Positions 26,136-35,367 of a stretch of DNA of 64,000 nt are shown one piece after another. Position 1 is the first letter of the stretch; the number at the start of each line of letters is the position of its first letter. Source of the stretch: Streptomyces niger (lineage in GTDB: Bacteria; Actinomycetota; Actinomycetes; Streptomycetales; Streptomycetaceae); contig NZ_JOFQ01000003.1 in NCBI RefSeq assembly GCF_000718305.1, positions 448,527 through 512,526 of the forward strand. Reading direction: 5' to 3'. Made by a program: the position numbers and the translations under genes. Below the pieces are notes generated by a model that was not told where the DNA came from, made no database searches, and saw only the letters and a list, made by a program, of their open reading frames with translations.

Positions 26136-27068
26136 TCACCGCGCCCCGTACACCGGTTGGGGCGGCTCGGCGGCCGCTAGCAGCTTCCGTGCGGCCTCGC
26201 CTGCCTCCGCCGGGGTCCAGCGGGCGCCCTTGTCGGCGGTGGGGCCGGGGCGCCAGCCCTCCATGACGGTGATCCGGCCGCCCTCCGCCTCGAAGACCCG
26301 GCCGCTCACCCCGTCGGAGGCGGTGGAGGCCAGCCAGACGACGAGTGGGGAGACGTTCTCCGGGGCCATCGCGTCGAAGGCGTCCCCGCCCGGCGCGGCC
26401 ATGGTCTCGGCGAAGGTCCGCTCGGTCATGCGGGTGCGGGCGGCCGGCGCGATCGCGTTGACCTGGACGCCGTACCGGGCGAGCTCGGCGGCGGCGACGA
26501 GCGTGAGACCCACGATGCCGGCCTTGGCGGCGGAGTAGTTGCCCTGGCCGACGCTGCCGAGCAGTCCCGCGCCCGAGCTGGTGTTGATCACTCGGGCCTC
26601 GGGCGTGTGGCCGGCCTTGGCCTCCGCGCGCCAGTGCGCCGCCGCGTGCTTCAGCAGCAGGAAGTGACCCTTGAGATGGACGCGCAGTACGTCGTCCCAG
26701 TCGTCCTCGTCGAGGTTGACGAGCATCCGGTCGCGGAGGAAGCCCGCGTTGTTGACCAGCGCGTCCAGCCGGCCGTACGTGCCGAGCGCGGTGCTGATCA
26801 GCGAGGCCGCACCGGCCGCCGTGGCGATGTCGCCGCCGTGCGCGACGGCCTCGCCGCCGGCGGCCCGGATCTCGTCGACGACCTGCTGGGCGGGCCCGGC
26901 GGCGGCCGCGCCGCTGCCGTCCAGGCCGACGCCGAGGTCGTTGACGACCACCTTGGCGCCCTCGGCGGCGAGGGCGAGGGCATGCGCGCGGCCCAGTCCG
27001 CGGCCGGCTCCGGTGACGACGGCGACGCGTTCACTGCACAGTCCGGTCAGTCCGGTCAGTCCGGTCAT
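26136..27068 (-). CDS. SDR oxidoreductase of the HIP (steroid C/D ring) cluster, Rv3548c-like
   Basis: 310 residues from ATG 27068, which overlaps the previous stop (ATGA); GAAGGGA upstream. SDR with VAVVTGAGRGLGRAHALALA and an extended KVVVNDLGVGLDGSGAAAAG loop characteristic of the HSD17B4-like/long actinobacterial SDRs, NNAG, catalytic ARVINTSSGAGLLGSVGQGN and YSAAKAGI. The C-terminal extension (GRITVMEGWRPGPTADKGAR) is typical of this group. Position (second of two SDR genes divergent from echA20-ipdABC) equals Rv3548c in M. tuberculosis. The precise step in ring C/D or side-chain beta-oxidation is not defined. The first codons come from a short repeat encoding TGLTGLTGL. Confidence 0.87.
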   Translation of the reverse strand: MTGLTGLTGLCSERVAVVTGAGRGLGRAHALALAAEGAKVVVNDLGVGLDGSGAAAAGPAQQVVDEIRAAGGEAVAHGGDIATAAGAASLISTALGTYGRLDALVNNAGFLRDRMLVNLDEDDWDDVLRVHLKGHFLLLKHAAAHWRAEAKAGHTPEARVINTSSGAGLLGSVGQGNYSAAKAGIVGLTLVAAAELARYGVQVNAIAPAARTRMTERTFAETMAAPGGDAFDAMAPENVSPLVVWLASTASDGVSGRVFEAEGGRITVMEGWRPGPTADKGARWTPAEAGEAARKLLAAAEPPQPVYGAR

Positions 27069-27874
27069 GGCGTGTGATTCCCTTCCGTGTGGCTGACGGT
27101 GTGGTTGACGGTGGCGGCGGCGAGGAACGCCGGGCGTTCGCCGCCGCCGTGGACGTGCAGGCTCGCGCCGCTGACGTACGCGGCCCGGGCGGAGGCGAGG
27201 AAGGCGCAGGCGTCGCCGACTTCGTCGGGTTCGGCGAGTCTGCCGAGCGGTACGGTGCGGCCGACGGCGGCGAGCCCGGCTTCGTCCCCGTAATGCAGGT
27301 GGGACAGTTCGGTGCGGACCATGCCGAGGGTCACGGTGTTGACGCGTACCTTCGGGGCCCATTCCACGGCCATCGAGCGGGCCAGGTTGTCCAGGCCCGC
27401 CTTGGCGGCTCCGTAGGCCGCCGTGCCCGGTGAGGGACGGGTGCCGCTGACGCTGCCGATCATGATGATCGAGCCGCCCGTGGGCCCCTCGCGCAGCAGG
27501 TCGTAGGCGGCGAGCGAGGCGTTCAGCGGGGCGAGCAGGTTGAGTTCGACGACCCGCGCCGCGTGTCGGCTGCCGGCGTCGGCGAGCATGCGGTACGGAG
27601 TGCCGCCCGCGTTGTTGACCAGCGTGTCCAGCCGCCCGTACTCGTTCCGTACCGCCTCGAAGAACGCGCCGACCGCGTCCGGGTCCCGGAGATCCACGGT
27701 GTGGAAACGGGCGGTGCGTCCCGCCGCTCCGACGGGTCGGTCGGGGGGCCGTCGCGCGCAGGTCACCACCTCGGCCCCGGCTTCGAGCAGGGCGCGCACG
27801 ATGCCCGCGCCGACGCCCCGCGTGCCGCCCGTGACGACGGCGACGTATCCCGACAGATCGATGATCGCTGGCAT
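27065..27874 (-). CDS. SDR oxidoreductase of the HIP cluster, Rv3549c-like
   Basis: 269 residues; ATG at 27874, transcribed away from echA20 across an 87-base promoter that carries a KstR2-like box. SDR motifs: VAVVTGGTRGVGAGIVRALL, NNAGG, SIIMIGSVSGTRPSPGTAAY with GAAKAGLDN, and AYVSGASLHVHGGGE near the C-terminus. The length and the place in the cluster match Rv3549c. Probably a hydroxyacyl-CoA or ring-hydroxyl dehydrogenase in HIP breakdown. The C-terminal ~15 residues are a His/Thr-rich tail (NHTVSHTEGNHTP) formed by a short DNA repeat. Confidence 0.87.
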   Translation of the reverse strand: MPAIIDLSGYVAVVTGGTRGVGAGIVRALLEAGAEVVTCARRPPDRPVGAAGRTARFHTVDLRDPDAVGAFFEAVRNEYGRLDTLVNNAGGTPYRMLADAGSRHAARVVELNLLAPLNASLAAYDLLREGPTGGSIIMIGSVSGTRPSPGTAAYGAAKAGLDNLARSMAVEWAPKVRVNTVTLGMVRTELSHLHYGDEAGLAAVGRTVPLGRLAEPDEVGDACAFLASARAAYVSGASLHVHGGGERPAFLAAATVNHTVSHTEGNHTP

Positions 27875-27926
27875 TGAGCACCTCCCGCGGCGCGCCGACC
27901 GCTGCTACCTTGCCTGCACGCGCCCT

Positions 27927-27940
27927 AACAAACGTTTGGT
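27927..27940. promoter_or_regulatory. KstR2-like operator between the SDR pair and echA20
   Basis: AACAAACGTTTGGT. It follows the published KstR2 pattern AnCAAGnnCTTGnT with one change in each half, and its reverse complement ACCAAACGTTTGTT matches the 36550-36563 box at 12 of 14 positions. It is centred in the divergent promoter, 21 bases before the echA20 start. Confidence 0.75.
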
Positions 27941-27961
27941 GGAAAGGTAGCTGATTCGCTC

Positions 27962-28773
27962 ATGGGTGTCTCCACCTCCTCGCCCGAAGAGGGCATCGCG
28001 GTCGTCACCGTCGACTTCCCACCGGTGAACGCCCTTCCCGTACACGGCTGGTACGACCTGGCCGCCGCCGTCCGCGCGGCGGGCGCGGACCCGAAGGTGC
28101 GCTGCGTCGTCCTCGCCGCCGCCGGACGCGGCTTCAACGCCGGTGTGGACATCAAGGAGATGCAGCGCACGCCCGGGTACGACGCACTGCTCGGCGCCAA
28201 CCGCGGCTGCTCCGAGGCGTTCGCCGCGGTGTACGACTGCGAAGTCCCGGTGATCGCCGCCGTACAGGGCTTCTGCCTGGGCGGCGGCATCGGCCTGGTC
28301 GGCAACGCCGACGCGATCGTGGCGAGCGACGACGCCACGTTCGGCCTGCCGGAGCTGGACCGGGGCGCGCTCGGCGCCGCCACCCACCTCGCCCGGCTGG
28401 TACCGCAACACGTGATGCGGACCCTGTACTACACCTCACGCACCGTCACGGCCGAGGAACTGCACCGGCACGGTTCCGTCTGGCAGGTGGTGCCCCGCGA
28501 CCGACTGACGGACGCAGCAATGGCGTTGGCGGGCGAGATCGCCGCCAAGGACGGCACCCTGCTCCGCCTCGCCAAGGCCGCCATCAACGGCATCGACCCG
28601 GTCGACGTGCGCCGCAGCTACCGCTTCGAGCAGGGCTTCACCTTTGAAGCCAACCTCAGCGGCATCGCCGACCGGGTACGCAACACCTTCGGCACCGGCA
28701 CCAGCACCAGCACCAGCACCAGCACCAGCACCAGCACCAGCACCGGATCCAACACAACGAGGGGGCAGCGGTC

Positions 28774-28777
<4 letters not shown>
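27962..28777 (+). CDS. echA20: EchA20-type enoyl-CoA hydratase family ring hydrolase of the HIP pathway
   Basis: 271 residues; ATG at 27962. Crotonase fold: AVVTVDFPPVNALPVHGWYD, VLAAAGRGFNAGVDIKEMQR (oxyanion loop) and VQGFCLGGGIGLVGNADAIV. In M. tuberculosis EchA20 hydrolytically opens steroid ring D in the HIP pathway, and the gene order echA20-ipdA-ipdB-ipdC is kept here. ATG/TGA overlap couples it to ipdA. Oddity: the end is extended by a (Ser-Thr)7 tail encoded by seven perfect ACCAGC repeats, absent from the ~247-residue mycobacterial protein. Length variation among isolates is likely. Confidence 0.92.
28700..28741. repeat. Seven perfect ACCAGC hexanucleotide repeats inside echA20
   Basis: Seven copies of ACCAGC in frame, encoding alternating Thr/Ser at the EchA20 C-terminus. 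The unit is six bases, so slippage changes tail length by two residues without a frameshift. Confidence 0.95.
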
Positions 28778-29639
<862 letters not shown>

Positions 29640-29643
<4 letters not shown>

Positions 29644-30401
29644 GTGCGGTGAAGGCGACCCGGGCCGAGTACTGCGTGCTGGCCTGCGCCGAGGTCTGGC
29701 GCGGCGCGGGCGAGGTGCTCGCCAGCCCGATGGGCACCGTGCCGTCGATCGGTGCGCGGCTGGCGAAGCTCACCTTCTCCCCCGACCTGCTGCTGACGGA
29801 CGGGGAAGCGCTGCTGATGGCGGACGTACCGGCGGTCGGGGCGCGGTCGGAGGCCACCGAGGGCTGGCTGCCGTACCGGCAGCATCTGGCGCTGGTGGCC
29901 ACGGGGCGGCGGCACGTGATGATGGGCGCGAGCCAGCTGGACCGGTACGGCAACCAGAACATCAGCTGCATCGGCGACTGGGCCCGACCGAAGCGGCAGC
30001 TGCTGGGCGTGCGCGGCGCGCCGGTCAACACCCTCAACAACCCGACGAGTTACTGGGTGCCGCGGCACTCGCGCCGGGTGTTCGTGGCGCGGGTCGACAT
30101 GGTGAGCGGCGTCGGGTACGACCGGGCCGCCGCGGCCGGGCCGGCCGCCACCCGGTACCACCGCATCCCGGAGGTCGTCACCGACCTGGGCGTCTTCGAC
30201 TTCGAGACCCAGGACCACACCCTGCGGCTGCGCTCCTTGCACCCGGGCGTCACGGTCGAGCAGGTCCGCGAGGCCACCGGTTTCCCGCTCGCCCTGACCG
30301 ACCCGGTGCCGTACACCCGCGAGCCCACGCCCGAGGAGCTGCGGCTGATCCGGACCGTCATCGACCCCGGCGGGCTGCGGGACCGGGAGGTCACGGCGTG
30401 A
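29640..30401 (+). CDS. ipdB: IpdB, beta subunit of the steroid ring hydrolase IpdAB
   Basis: 253 residues; ATG overlaps the ipdA stop (ATGA). Matches the beta-subunit half of the family: RAEYCVLACAEVWRGAGEVL, ASPMGTVPSIGARLAKLTFS, LLLTDGEALLMADVPAV, and RRHVMMGASQLDRYGNQNIS, where a typical CoA-transferase would have SENG with the catalytic Glu. Its absence agrees with IpdAB acting as a hydrolase. Length equals the mycobacterial protein (about 250). Coupled to ipdC by GTGA. Confidence 0.94.
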
Positions 30402-31474
30402 GCGACGCACCGGCCGACGTCACCCTGGCAACACCCCTCACCCGGCTGGTCGGCGTGCGGCACCCCCTCGTCCAGACCGGCATGGGCTGGGTGGCGGGCC
30501 CCCGGCTCGTCTCGGCCGCCGCGAACGCGGGCGCACTGGGCATCCTGGCCTCGGCGACCATGACCGTGGAGCAGTTGCGGGCCGCCGTCCGGGAGGTCGC
30601 CGCGCGCACGGACGCACCGTTCGGGGTGAACCTGCGCGCGGACGCGGGCGATGCGGCCGACCGCGTCCGCGTCATCGTCGAGGAGGGCGTACGGGTCGCC
30701 TCCTTCGCGCTCGCGCCCTCCCGGGAACTGATCGCCCGGCTCAAGGACGCCGGGGTGGTCGTCGTCCCGTCCGTCGGCGCCCGGCGGCACGCGGAGAAGG
30801 TCGCCGCCTGGGGCGCCGACGCCGTGATCGTGCAGGGCGGCGAGGGCGGCGGCCACACCGGGGAGGTCGCCACCGGCGTGCTGCTGCCGCAGGTCGTGGA
30901 CGCGGTGGACATCCCGGTGGTGGCGGCCGGCGGGTTCCGCGACGGCCGCGGGCTGGTGGCGGCGCTGGCGTACGGCGCCGCCGGCATCGCCATGGGCACC
31001 CGCTTCCTCCTCACCTCCGACAGCACCGTCCCCGACGCCGTCAAGGCCCGCTACCTCGCCGCGACCGTCAAGGACACCACCGTCACCACCGCCGTCGACG
31101 GCCTCCCCCACCGGATGCTGCGCAGCGAACTGGTCGACGCGCTGGAGCGCTCGGGGCGGGCGGCGGCACTGCTGCGCGCGGTGCGGCACGCCGCCGCCTT
31201 CCAGCGTGAAACCGGCATGAGCTGGCGCCGGATGGTCCGCGACGGCCTGGCCATGAAGCACGGCAAGGACCTGACGTGGAGCCAGTTCCTGCTGGCGGCC
31301 AACACCCCGATGCTGCTCAAGGGCTCGATGGTGGACGGCCGTACGGACCTGGGCGTGATGGCCGCCGGGCAGGTCGCGGGCCTCATCGACGACCTGCCGT
31401 CCTGCGCCGAGCTGGTGGCCCGCGTCATGGCGGAGGCCCACGCCACCCTCCACGCCCTGCCGGCAGCGGACTGA
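30398..31474 (+). CDS. ipdC: IpdC, nitronate monooxygenase-like flavoenzyme of the HIP pathway
   Basis: 358 residues from GTG 30398 (GTGA overlap with ipdB). NPD/2-nitropropane dioxygenase fold with FMN: RHPLVQTGMGWVAGPRLVSA, ANAGALGILASATM, PFGVNLRADAGDAADRVRVI, ADAVIVQGGEGGGHTGEVAT and VVAAGGFRDGRGLVAALAYG, with AAGIAMGTRF. In rhodococci IpdC acts with IpdF in remodelling the C5 hydroxyl of HIP intermediates before ring opening. Length matches Rv3553 (355). Last gene of the echA20 operon. Confidence 0.93.
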   Translation: MSDAPADVTLATPLTRLVGVRHPLVQTGMGWVAGPRLVSAAANAGALGILASATMTVEQLRAAVREVAARTDAPFGVNLRADAGDAADRVRVIVEEGVRVASFALAPSRELIARLKDAGVVVVPSVGARRHAEKVAAWGADAVIVQGGEGGGHTGEVATGVLLPQVVDAVDIPVVAAGGFRDGRGLVAALAYGAAGIAMGTRFLLTSDSTVPDAVKARYLAATVKDTTVTTAVDGLPHRMLRSELVDALERSGRAAALLRAVRHAAAFQRETGMSWRRMVRDGLAMKHGKDLTWSQFLLAANTPMLLKGSMVDGRTDLGVMAAGQVAGLIDDLPSCAELVARVMAEAHATLHALPAAD

Positions 31475-31491
31475 ACCGCGCCCGCACCGTG

Positions 31492-31548
31492 CCCACCACG
31501 GACCGGCTCCGGCCCACCACGGACCGGCTCCGGCCCGCCACGGTCCGG
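31492..31548. repeat. 21-base tandem repeat downstream of ipdC
   Basis: Two perfect copies of CCCACCACGGACCGGCTCCG+G (31492-31512 and 31513-31533) and a third degenerate partial copy to 31548. It is noncoding, between ipdC and the phosphatase gene. Confidence 0.9.
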
Positions 31549-31624
31549 AGCGGGCCCGCGCTCCACCCGAGGAACTTTCCGGCACACCGCACCCCGGACA
31601 CCCCTCTCCCCTCTTGGAGTGACC

Positions 31625-32554
31625 ATGCGCGCCACTCGTCTCCGCCGTACGGCGGCAGTGCTGCTCACCGCCGCCCTCGGCGCCCTCCCCGCCTGCTCGG
31701 CGGCCCCGGCCCCCGACCGGCCCGCCGCCCCACCGACCACGTCCTCCGGCCCGGCCGCCGGCACCGTGCACCGCGTAGCGCTGCGGGGCGCGGTCAACGT
31801 GCGCGACCTCGGCGGCTACCGCACCCGCGACGGCCAACACGTCCGATACGGCCGGGTCTTCCGGGCCGACGGGCTCGGGAAGCTGACCCCGGCGGACGGC
31901 GCGAAACTGACCGGGCTGGGCCTACGCACCGTCGTGGACCTGCGCGTCCCCGCGGAGATCGCGCGGGACGGCGCCGACCGGCTGCCCCGCGGGCCGGAAC
32001 CGGTCTCCCGGCCCGTGCCGGACCACCGGCTGAACGACACGACGAACGAGGCGCTGGGCAGCAAGGACCCCGACACGCAGCGCAAGCTCCTCGGCGGCGG
32101 CCGGGCGGAGCGGCTGATGCGCGCCACGTACCGGTCCTTCGTCACCGACGCGCAGAGCCGCCGCCAGTTCGCCGCGACCCTGCGCGACCTCGCGGACGGC
32201 AGGGGCGCCCCGCTGCTCTTCCACTGCACCGCGGGCAAGGACCGCACCGGCTGGCTGAGCTACGTACTGCTCCGCGCCGTCGGCGTACCGGAGGCCACCG
32301 CGATCCGCGATTATCTGCTCTCCAACGACCTGCGCGCGGCTGCCGACCGCAGGACCCGCGCGGGGCTGAAGGAGAGCGGGCAGATGCGGGACCCGGACCT
32401 GCTCACCCCGCTCCTGGCCGTCCGCGAGGACTACCTGCAGGCCGCCGTCGACCAGGCCCGGCAGGACTACGGCGGCCTCGACGGCTACCTCACCGAGGGG
32501 CTGGGCCTGGACTCCAGGACCCTGGCGCGGCTCCGCTCCCGCCTGGTGCACTGA
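31625..32554 (+). CDS. Secreted lipoprotein tyrosine phosphatase (MptpB/Y_phosphatase3-like)
   Basis: 309 residues from the ATG at 31625, GGAG five bases upstream. The N-terminus is a lipoprotein signal (LLTAALGALPACSA, lipobox LPAC at about 23). The catalytic P-loop is HCTAGKDRTGW (Cys-x5-Arg), preceded by FRADGLGKLTPADGAKLTGL and TVVDLRVPAEIA, as in the MptpB-type dual-specificity phosphatases. It should act outside the membrane on phosphotyrosine or phosphoinositide. It sits inside the HIP cluster between ipdC and fadA6, where mycobacteria carry other genes; a functional link to steroid breakdown is not evident. Confidence 0.9.
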   Translation: MRATRLRRTAAVLLTAALGALPACSAAPAPDRPAAPPTTSSGPAAGTVHRVALRGAVNVRDLGGYRTRDGQHVRYGRVFRADGLGKLTPADGAKLTGLGLRTVVDLRVPAEIARDGADRLPRGPEPVSRPVPDHRLNDTTNEALGSKDPDTQRKLLGGGRAERLMRATYRSFVTDAQSRRQFAATLRDLADGRGAPLLFHCTAGKDRTGWLSYVLLRAVGVPEATAIRDYLLSNDLRAAADRRTRAGLKESGQMRDPDLLTPLLAVREDYLQAAVDQARQDYGGLDGYLTEGLGLDSRTLARLRSRLVH

Positions 32555-32603
32555 GCCGCGGGCCGAAGGCTCAGCTCCTGCCCGCGCTCGCCGCGACCGC
32601 CAT

Positions 32604-32637
32604 CCCGCTCGCGGCGCACTGCGAGGCCGCGAGCGGG
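32604..32637. terminator. Bidirectional terminator between phosphatase and fadA6
   Basis: Perfect 12-base stem CCCGCTCGCGGC / GCCGCGAGCGGG around a 10-base loop, between two convergent genes. No T-run, as is normal in high-GC actinobacteria. Confidence 0.75.
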
Positions 32638-32748
32638 TGGTTGTCCTGCCGTCCGACAGTCCGCCGGCAGGGCTCGCCCGGATCACGCTGGCGGGCCTCG
32701 CCCGCCGGGAGGGCCCGGAGCGGACTGAGGCCTTACGGACCGGCGGGG

Positions 32749-33906
32749 TCACAGCCGTTCGATGACCGTCACGTTGGCCTGGCCGCCGCCCTCGCACATC
32801 GTTTGGAGGCCGTACCGGCCGCCGGTGCGCTCCAGCTCGTGGAGGAGAGTGGTCATGAGCTTGGTGCCGGTGGCGCCCAGGGGGTGGCCGAGGGCGATGG
32901 CGCCGCCGTTGACGTTGACCTTCTCGGGGTCGGCGCCGGTCTCCTTCAGCCAGGCCAGCACGACCGGCGCGAACGCCTCGTTGATCTCGACCAGGTCGAT
33001 GTCGTCCATGGTCAGGCCGGTTTTCTTCAGCGCGTGCGCGGTGGCCGGGATGGGCGCCGAGAGCATCCGGATGGGGTCCTCGCCGCGTACGGAGAGGTGG
33101 TGGACGCGGGCCCGCGGGGTCAGGCCGTGTTCGCGTACGGCCCGTTCGGAGGCGAGCAGCATCGCGGCCGCGCCGTCGGAGACCTGCGAGGAGACCGCCG
33201 CGGTGAGCCGCCCGCCCTCGACCACCGGCTTCAGCCCGGCCATCTTCTCCAGGGAGGTGTCCCGGCGCGGGCCCTCGTCGGTCGTGACGTCCCCGTACGG
33301 GACGAGTTCACGGTCGAAGCGGCCTTCGTCGATGGCGTGCAGGGCCCGCCGGTGGGAGCGGAGCGCGAACTCCTCCATCGCCTCCCGCGTGATGCCCCAC
33401 TTCTCGGCGATCAGCTCGGCGCCGTGGAACTGGTTGACCGGCGCGTCGCCGTAGCGGGCCCGCCAGCCCTCGCTGCCCGCGTACGGCCCCTCGGTCAGCC
33501 CGAGCGGTTCGGCGGCCTGCCGGCTGGCGAAGGCGATCGGGATCATCGACATGTTCTGGGTGCCGCCCGCGACGACCAGGTCCTGCGTGCCGGAGAGCAC
33601 GCCCTGCGCGGCGAAATGGATGGCCTGTTGGGAGGAGCCGCACTGCCGGTCGACGGTGACGCCGGGTACCTCTTCGGGGAGCCCGGCGGCCAGCCAGCAC
33701 GTTCGGGCGATGTCACCGGCCTGCGGCCCGACGGTGTCGAGGCAGCCGAAGACGACGTCCTCGACGGCGGCCGGGTCGATGCCGGTGCGCCGCACGAGGG
33801 CCTTGAGCACGTGGGCCCCGAGGTCGGCCGGGTGGACGGCGGCGAGCCCGCCCTTCCGGCGTCCGACGGGCGTGCGGATCGCGTCGATGATGTAGGCCTC
33901 GGCCAT
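32749..33906 (-). CDS. fadA6: FadA6-type acetyl-CoA acyltransferase (thiolase) of the HIP pathway
   Basis: 385 residues; ATG at 33906. Thiolase with all catalytic landmarks: nucleophile Cys in TVDRQCGSSQQAIHFAAQGV, EINEAFAPVVLAW, GGAIALGHPLGATGTKLMTT (His) and TMCEGGGQANVTVIERL (second Cys). It cleaves a beta-ketoacyl-CoA formed after ring opening. The neighbouring gene order fadA6-kstR2-ipdF-fadE30 is that of M. tuberculosis Rv3556c-Rv3560c (with small genes missing). Fourth gene of the fadE30 operon. Confidence 0.92.
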   Translation of the reverse strand: MAEAYIIDAIRTPVGRRKGGLAAVHPADLGAHVLKALVRRTGIDPAAVEDVVFGCLDTVGPQAGDIARTCWLAAGLPEEVPGVTVDRQCGSSQQAIHFAAQGVLSGTQDLVVAGGTQNMSMIPIAFASRQAAEPLGLTEGPYAGSEGWRARYGDAPVNQFHGAELIAEKWGITREAMEEFALRSHRRALHAIDEGRFDRELVPYGDVTTDEGPRRDTSLEKMAGLKPVVEGGRLTAAVSSQVSDGAAAMLLASERAVREHGLTPRARVHHLSVRGEDPIRMLSAPIPATAHALKKTGLTMDDIDLVEINEAFAPVVLAWLKETGADPEKVNVNGGAIALGHPLGATGTKLMTTLLHELERTGGRYGLQTMCEGGGQANVTVIERL

Positions 33907-33945
33907 GGCTGCTGCTCCTCGGTCGGTTCACAGTGGCGCGTGGGG

Positions 33946-34560
33946 TTACGTGCGTACGGCGACGCCGTCCAGGACCATGGACAGGTACTGGCGGGCGATC
34001 TCCTCCGGGCTGTGCTGTCCGCCCGGTCGGTACCAGCTCACCGCGACCCAGACGGTGTCGCGGATGAAACGGTAGGTCAGCCGGATGTCGAGGTCGGCGC
34101 GGAAGACTCCGGCGGCCACCCCGCGCTCCAGCGTGCCCAGCCACGCCTTCTCGAACTTCACCTGTGAGTCGGCGAGGTAGGCGAAGCGCGGCTGCGCGGC
34201 CAGGGCCCGGGCCTCCTTCTGGTAGATGGCGACCGCTGCGCGGTGCCGGTCGATCTCCCGGAAGGACTCGGTGACGAGGGCCTCGATGGTTTCCCGGGGG
34301 CCGAGGCCGGCGTCCAGCACGGTGTCGTAGCCGGCCCACAGCTCGTCCAGGAAGGTGGCCAGGATCTCGTCCAGCATCGATTCCTTGGAATCGAAGTGGT
34401 AGTAGAGGCTGCCGGCCAGCATGCCGGCCGCGTCCGCGATCTTGCGTACGGTGGTGGCGTTGTAGCCCTGCTCGGCGAACACCTCGGCAGCGGTGTCCAG
34501 CAGCTCGCGGCGGCGCTCGGGTGACGGGCTCACGTTCGACTTCTTCTTGGCGGTTGGCAC
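33946..34560 (-). CDS. kstR2: KstR2, TetR-type repressor of the HIP regulon
   Basis: 204 residues; GTG at 34560. HTH at ~15-60: RRRELLDTAAEVFAEQGYNA, then TTVRKIADAAGMLAGSLYYH with FDSKESMLDEIL. The ligand domain has the KstR2 marks IYQKEARALAAQPRFAYLAD, YRFIRDTVWVAVSWYRPGGQ and EIARQYLSMVLDG, which line up with M. tuberculosis KstR2 nearly end to end. KstR2 is released from DNA by HIP-CoA, the product of FadD3 (encoded at 40828). It sits within the fadE30 operon and so is probably autoregulated through the box at 36550-36563. Confidence 0.94.
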   Translation of the reverse strand: MPTAKKKSNVSPSPERRRELLDTAAEVFAEQGYNATTVRKIADAAGMLAGSLYYHFDSKESMLDEILATFLDELWAGYDTVLDAGLGPRETIEALVTESFREIDRHRAAVAIYQKEARALAAQPRFAYLADSQVKFEKAWLGTLERGVAAGVFRADLDIRLTYRFIRDTVWVAVSWYRPGGQHSPEEIARQYLSMVLDGVAVRT

Positions 34561-34581
34561 CGCACCATTGTCGCCCGCCCC

Positions 34582-35367
34582 TCACGCGCGCTGACTGCTG
34601 ACCGGCACGACCTCGCCGGTCATGTAGGACGAGTAGTCGCTGGCCAGGAAGACGATGACGTTGGCGACCTCCCAGGGCTCCGCGTACCGCCCGAACGCCT
34701 CCCGCTCGGTCAGCTCCGCCAGCAGCTCCGGGGTGGTGACCTTCGCCAGGTGCGGGTGCATGGCCAGGCTCGGGGACACGGCGTTGACCCGGACACCGTA
34801 CTCGGCCGCCTCCACCGCGGCGCAACGGGTCAGGGCCATCACACCGGCCTTGGCGGCGGCGTAGTGGGCCTGGCCGCGCTGGGCGCGCCAGCCGACGACC
34901 GAGGCGTTGTTCACGACGACACCGCCGTGTCCGGCTTCCTTCATGCGGCGCAGGGCGGCGCGGGTGCAGCGGAAGGTGCCGTTGAGCGTGACGTCCAGGA
35001 CCCGGTCCCACTGCGCGTCGGTCATGTCGACGAGGTCGGCGGTGCCGCCGAGCCCGGCGTTGTTGACGACGATGTCGAGGCGGCCGTGGCGTTCCGCGGC
35101 GAGGTCGAAGAGGGCTGCGACCCGGTCCTCGTCGGTGACGTCGCAGGGCAGTGCGGCGACCCGGTCGGCGCCGAACTCCGCCGCAAGGGCGGCCTCGGAC
35201 TCCTTGAGCCGGCGGGCGTGCGCGTCGGAGAGGACGACCCGGGCGCCCTCCTCCAGGAGGCGGCGGGCCGTGGCGCCGCCGATGCCCGCGCCCGCCGCGG
35301 CGGTGACGACGGCGGCCCGGCCGGCGAGCAGCGCGTGCCCGGGGACGTACGGGGGCGGCGGGGTCAC
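34582..35367 (-). CDS. ipdF: IpdF, 5-hydroxy-HIP-type short-chain dehydrogenase
   Basis: 261 residues; GTG at 35367 overlaps the fadE30 stop (GTGA). SDR with an altered glycine-rich loop (AAVVTAAAGAGIGGATARRL, AAAGAGIG in place of GxxxGIG), a feature of this SDR branch. NNAG, catalytic NNASVVGWRAQRGQAHYAAA with Tyr-x3-Lys, and SSYMTGEVVPVSSQRA at the end. The length equals Rv3559c (262). In rhodococci it oxidises the C5 hydroxyl of the HIP-CoA intermediate. Confidence 0.92.
   Translation of the reverse strand: MTPPPPYVPGHALLAGRAAVVTAAAGAGIGGATARRLLEEGARVVLSDAHARRLKESEAALAAEFGADRVAALPCDVTDEDRVAALFDLAAERHGRLDIVVNNAGLGGTADLVDMTDAQWDRVLDVTLNGTFRCTRAALRRMKEAGHGGVVVNNASVVGWRAQRGQAHYAAAKAGVMALTRCAAVEAAEYGVRVNAVSPSLAMHPHLAKVTTPELLAELTEREAFGRYAEPWEVANVIVFLASDYSSYMTGEVVPVSSQRA

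Noticed and set aside
28693..28745. Possible CRISPR or direct-repeat array at the ACCAGC run
   Set aside because: Repeats are contiguous hexamers without spacers and encode Ser-Thr; a microsatellite, not a CRISPR array.
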